A stretch of DNA of 6,263 nucleotides from Nitrospiria bacterium. Its GTDB lineage: Bacteria; Nitrospirota; Nitrospiria; Nitrospirales; UBA8639. The DNA is taken from assembly GCA_030430725.1 (NCBI GenBank), contig JAUIKP010000203.1, positions 1 to 6,263 of the forward strand. The letters are read 5' to 3'. The notes under the pieces are model-generated. The model ran no database searches, was not told the DNA's origin, and saw only the letters and a program-made list of their open reading frames with translations. Position numbers and translations under genes: made by a program. Positions 6,154 through 6,263 of the stretch are shown piece by piece (the stretch's first letter is position 1; each line of letters begins with the position of its first letter).

Positions 6154-6263
6154 ATGATTTTCCTGGTGACAGAGGATCAAAAGTTTGAGGAGATGATGAC
6201 AGGCCGGTTGCGAAAAATGGGAAAAGGTGCGAAGGGAATTTCCCCAACTCAAAATTTGTGGAT
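6154..6263 (+). CDS. N-terminus of an unidentified protein (partial)
   Basis: An open frame begins at ATG 6154 and is still open at the right edge after 36 codons. It reads MIFLVTEDQKFEEMMTGRLR followed by a basic, glycine-containing stretch (KMGKGAKGISPTQNLW). The strong Shine-Dalgarno at 6142-6148 and the charged, ordinary composition support real coding. A longer version from ATG 6130 is possible, because the frame is open back to a TGA at 6118-6120. The gene is divergent from the PRC-barrel and act genes and so probably belongs to another transcription unit. I do not recognise the family; the visible part is too short to assign a function. Confidence 0.55.
   Translation, partial: MIFLVTEDQKFEEMMTGRLRKMGKGAKGISPTQNLW

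Noticed and set aside
5996..6247. Minus-strand frame of 83 residues at the right edge
   Set aside because: Its product is rich in serine, proline and phenylalanine with no domain pattern, and it lies opposite the frame from 6154 that has a strong Shine-Dalgarno. It is most likely a shadow frame.

Overview
The window holds most of an operon for alternative complex III (ACIII, Act), the quinol:electron-acceptor oxidoreductase that replaces cytochrome bc1 in many bacteria. Gene content and order support this: pentaheme cytochrome (actA), molybdopterin-oxidoreductase-like subunit (actB1), iron-sulfur subunit (actB2), NrfD/PsrC-type membrane subunit (actC), DUF3341 subunit (actD), and a possible first few codons of actE at the left edge. 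All are on the minus strand, so transcription runs right to left.

Layout from the right edge. A gene with a strong ribosome binding site starts at 6154 on the plus strand and leaves the window; I do not recognise its product. Leftward of it, on the minus strand, is a small open frame (5895-6062), then a signal-peptide-bearing PRC-barrel protein (5414-5857). After a 79-base gap the compact act cluster runs from 5334 to the left edge. Its junctions are a 12-base gap (A/B1), a 1-base TAATG overlap (B1/B2), a 4-base ATGA overlap (B2/C), a 17-base overlap (C/D), and an ATGA at the end of actD. This points to one co-transcribed, translationally coupled unit.

Expected function, from the family: quinol is oxidised at ActC in the membrane. 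Electrons pass through the clusters of B2 and the five hemes of ActA on the periplasmic side, then to a monoheme carrier or terminal oxidase encoded beyond the window. ActB1 is probably mainly structural. The PRC-barrel protein is predicted to sit in the same compartment as A, B1 and B2.

The most unusual feature is ActB1. It is a separate gene rather than fused to B2. It keeps a full four-cysteine iron-sulfur motif near its N-terminus, yet has no cysteine where a molybdenum ligand would be expected. It also carries a combined Tat and lipoprotein-type signal.

Organism: a Gram-negative respiratory bacterium of moderate G+C. The split B1/B2 genes and the neighbouring PRC-barrel protein make me lean to Nitrospirota (Nitrospira-like), but this is an impression from memory, not something the sequence proves. 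No RNA genes, mobile elements, CRISPR arrays or convincing terminators were seen.
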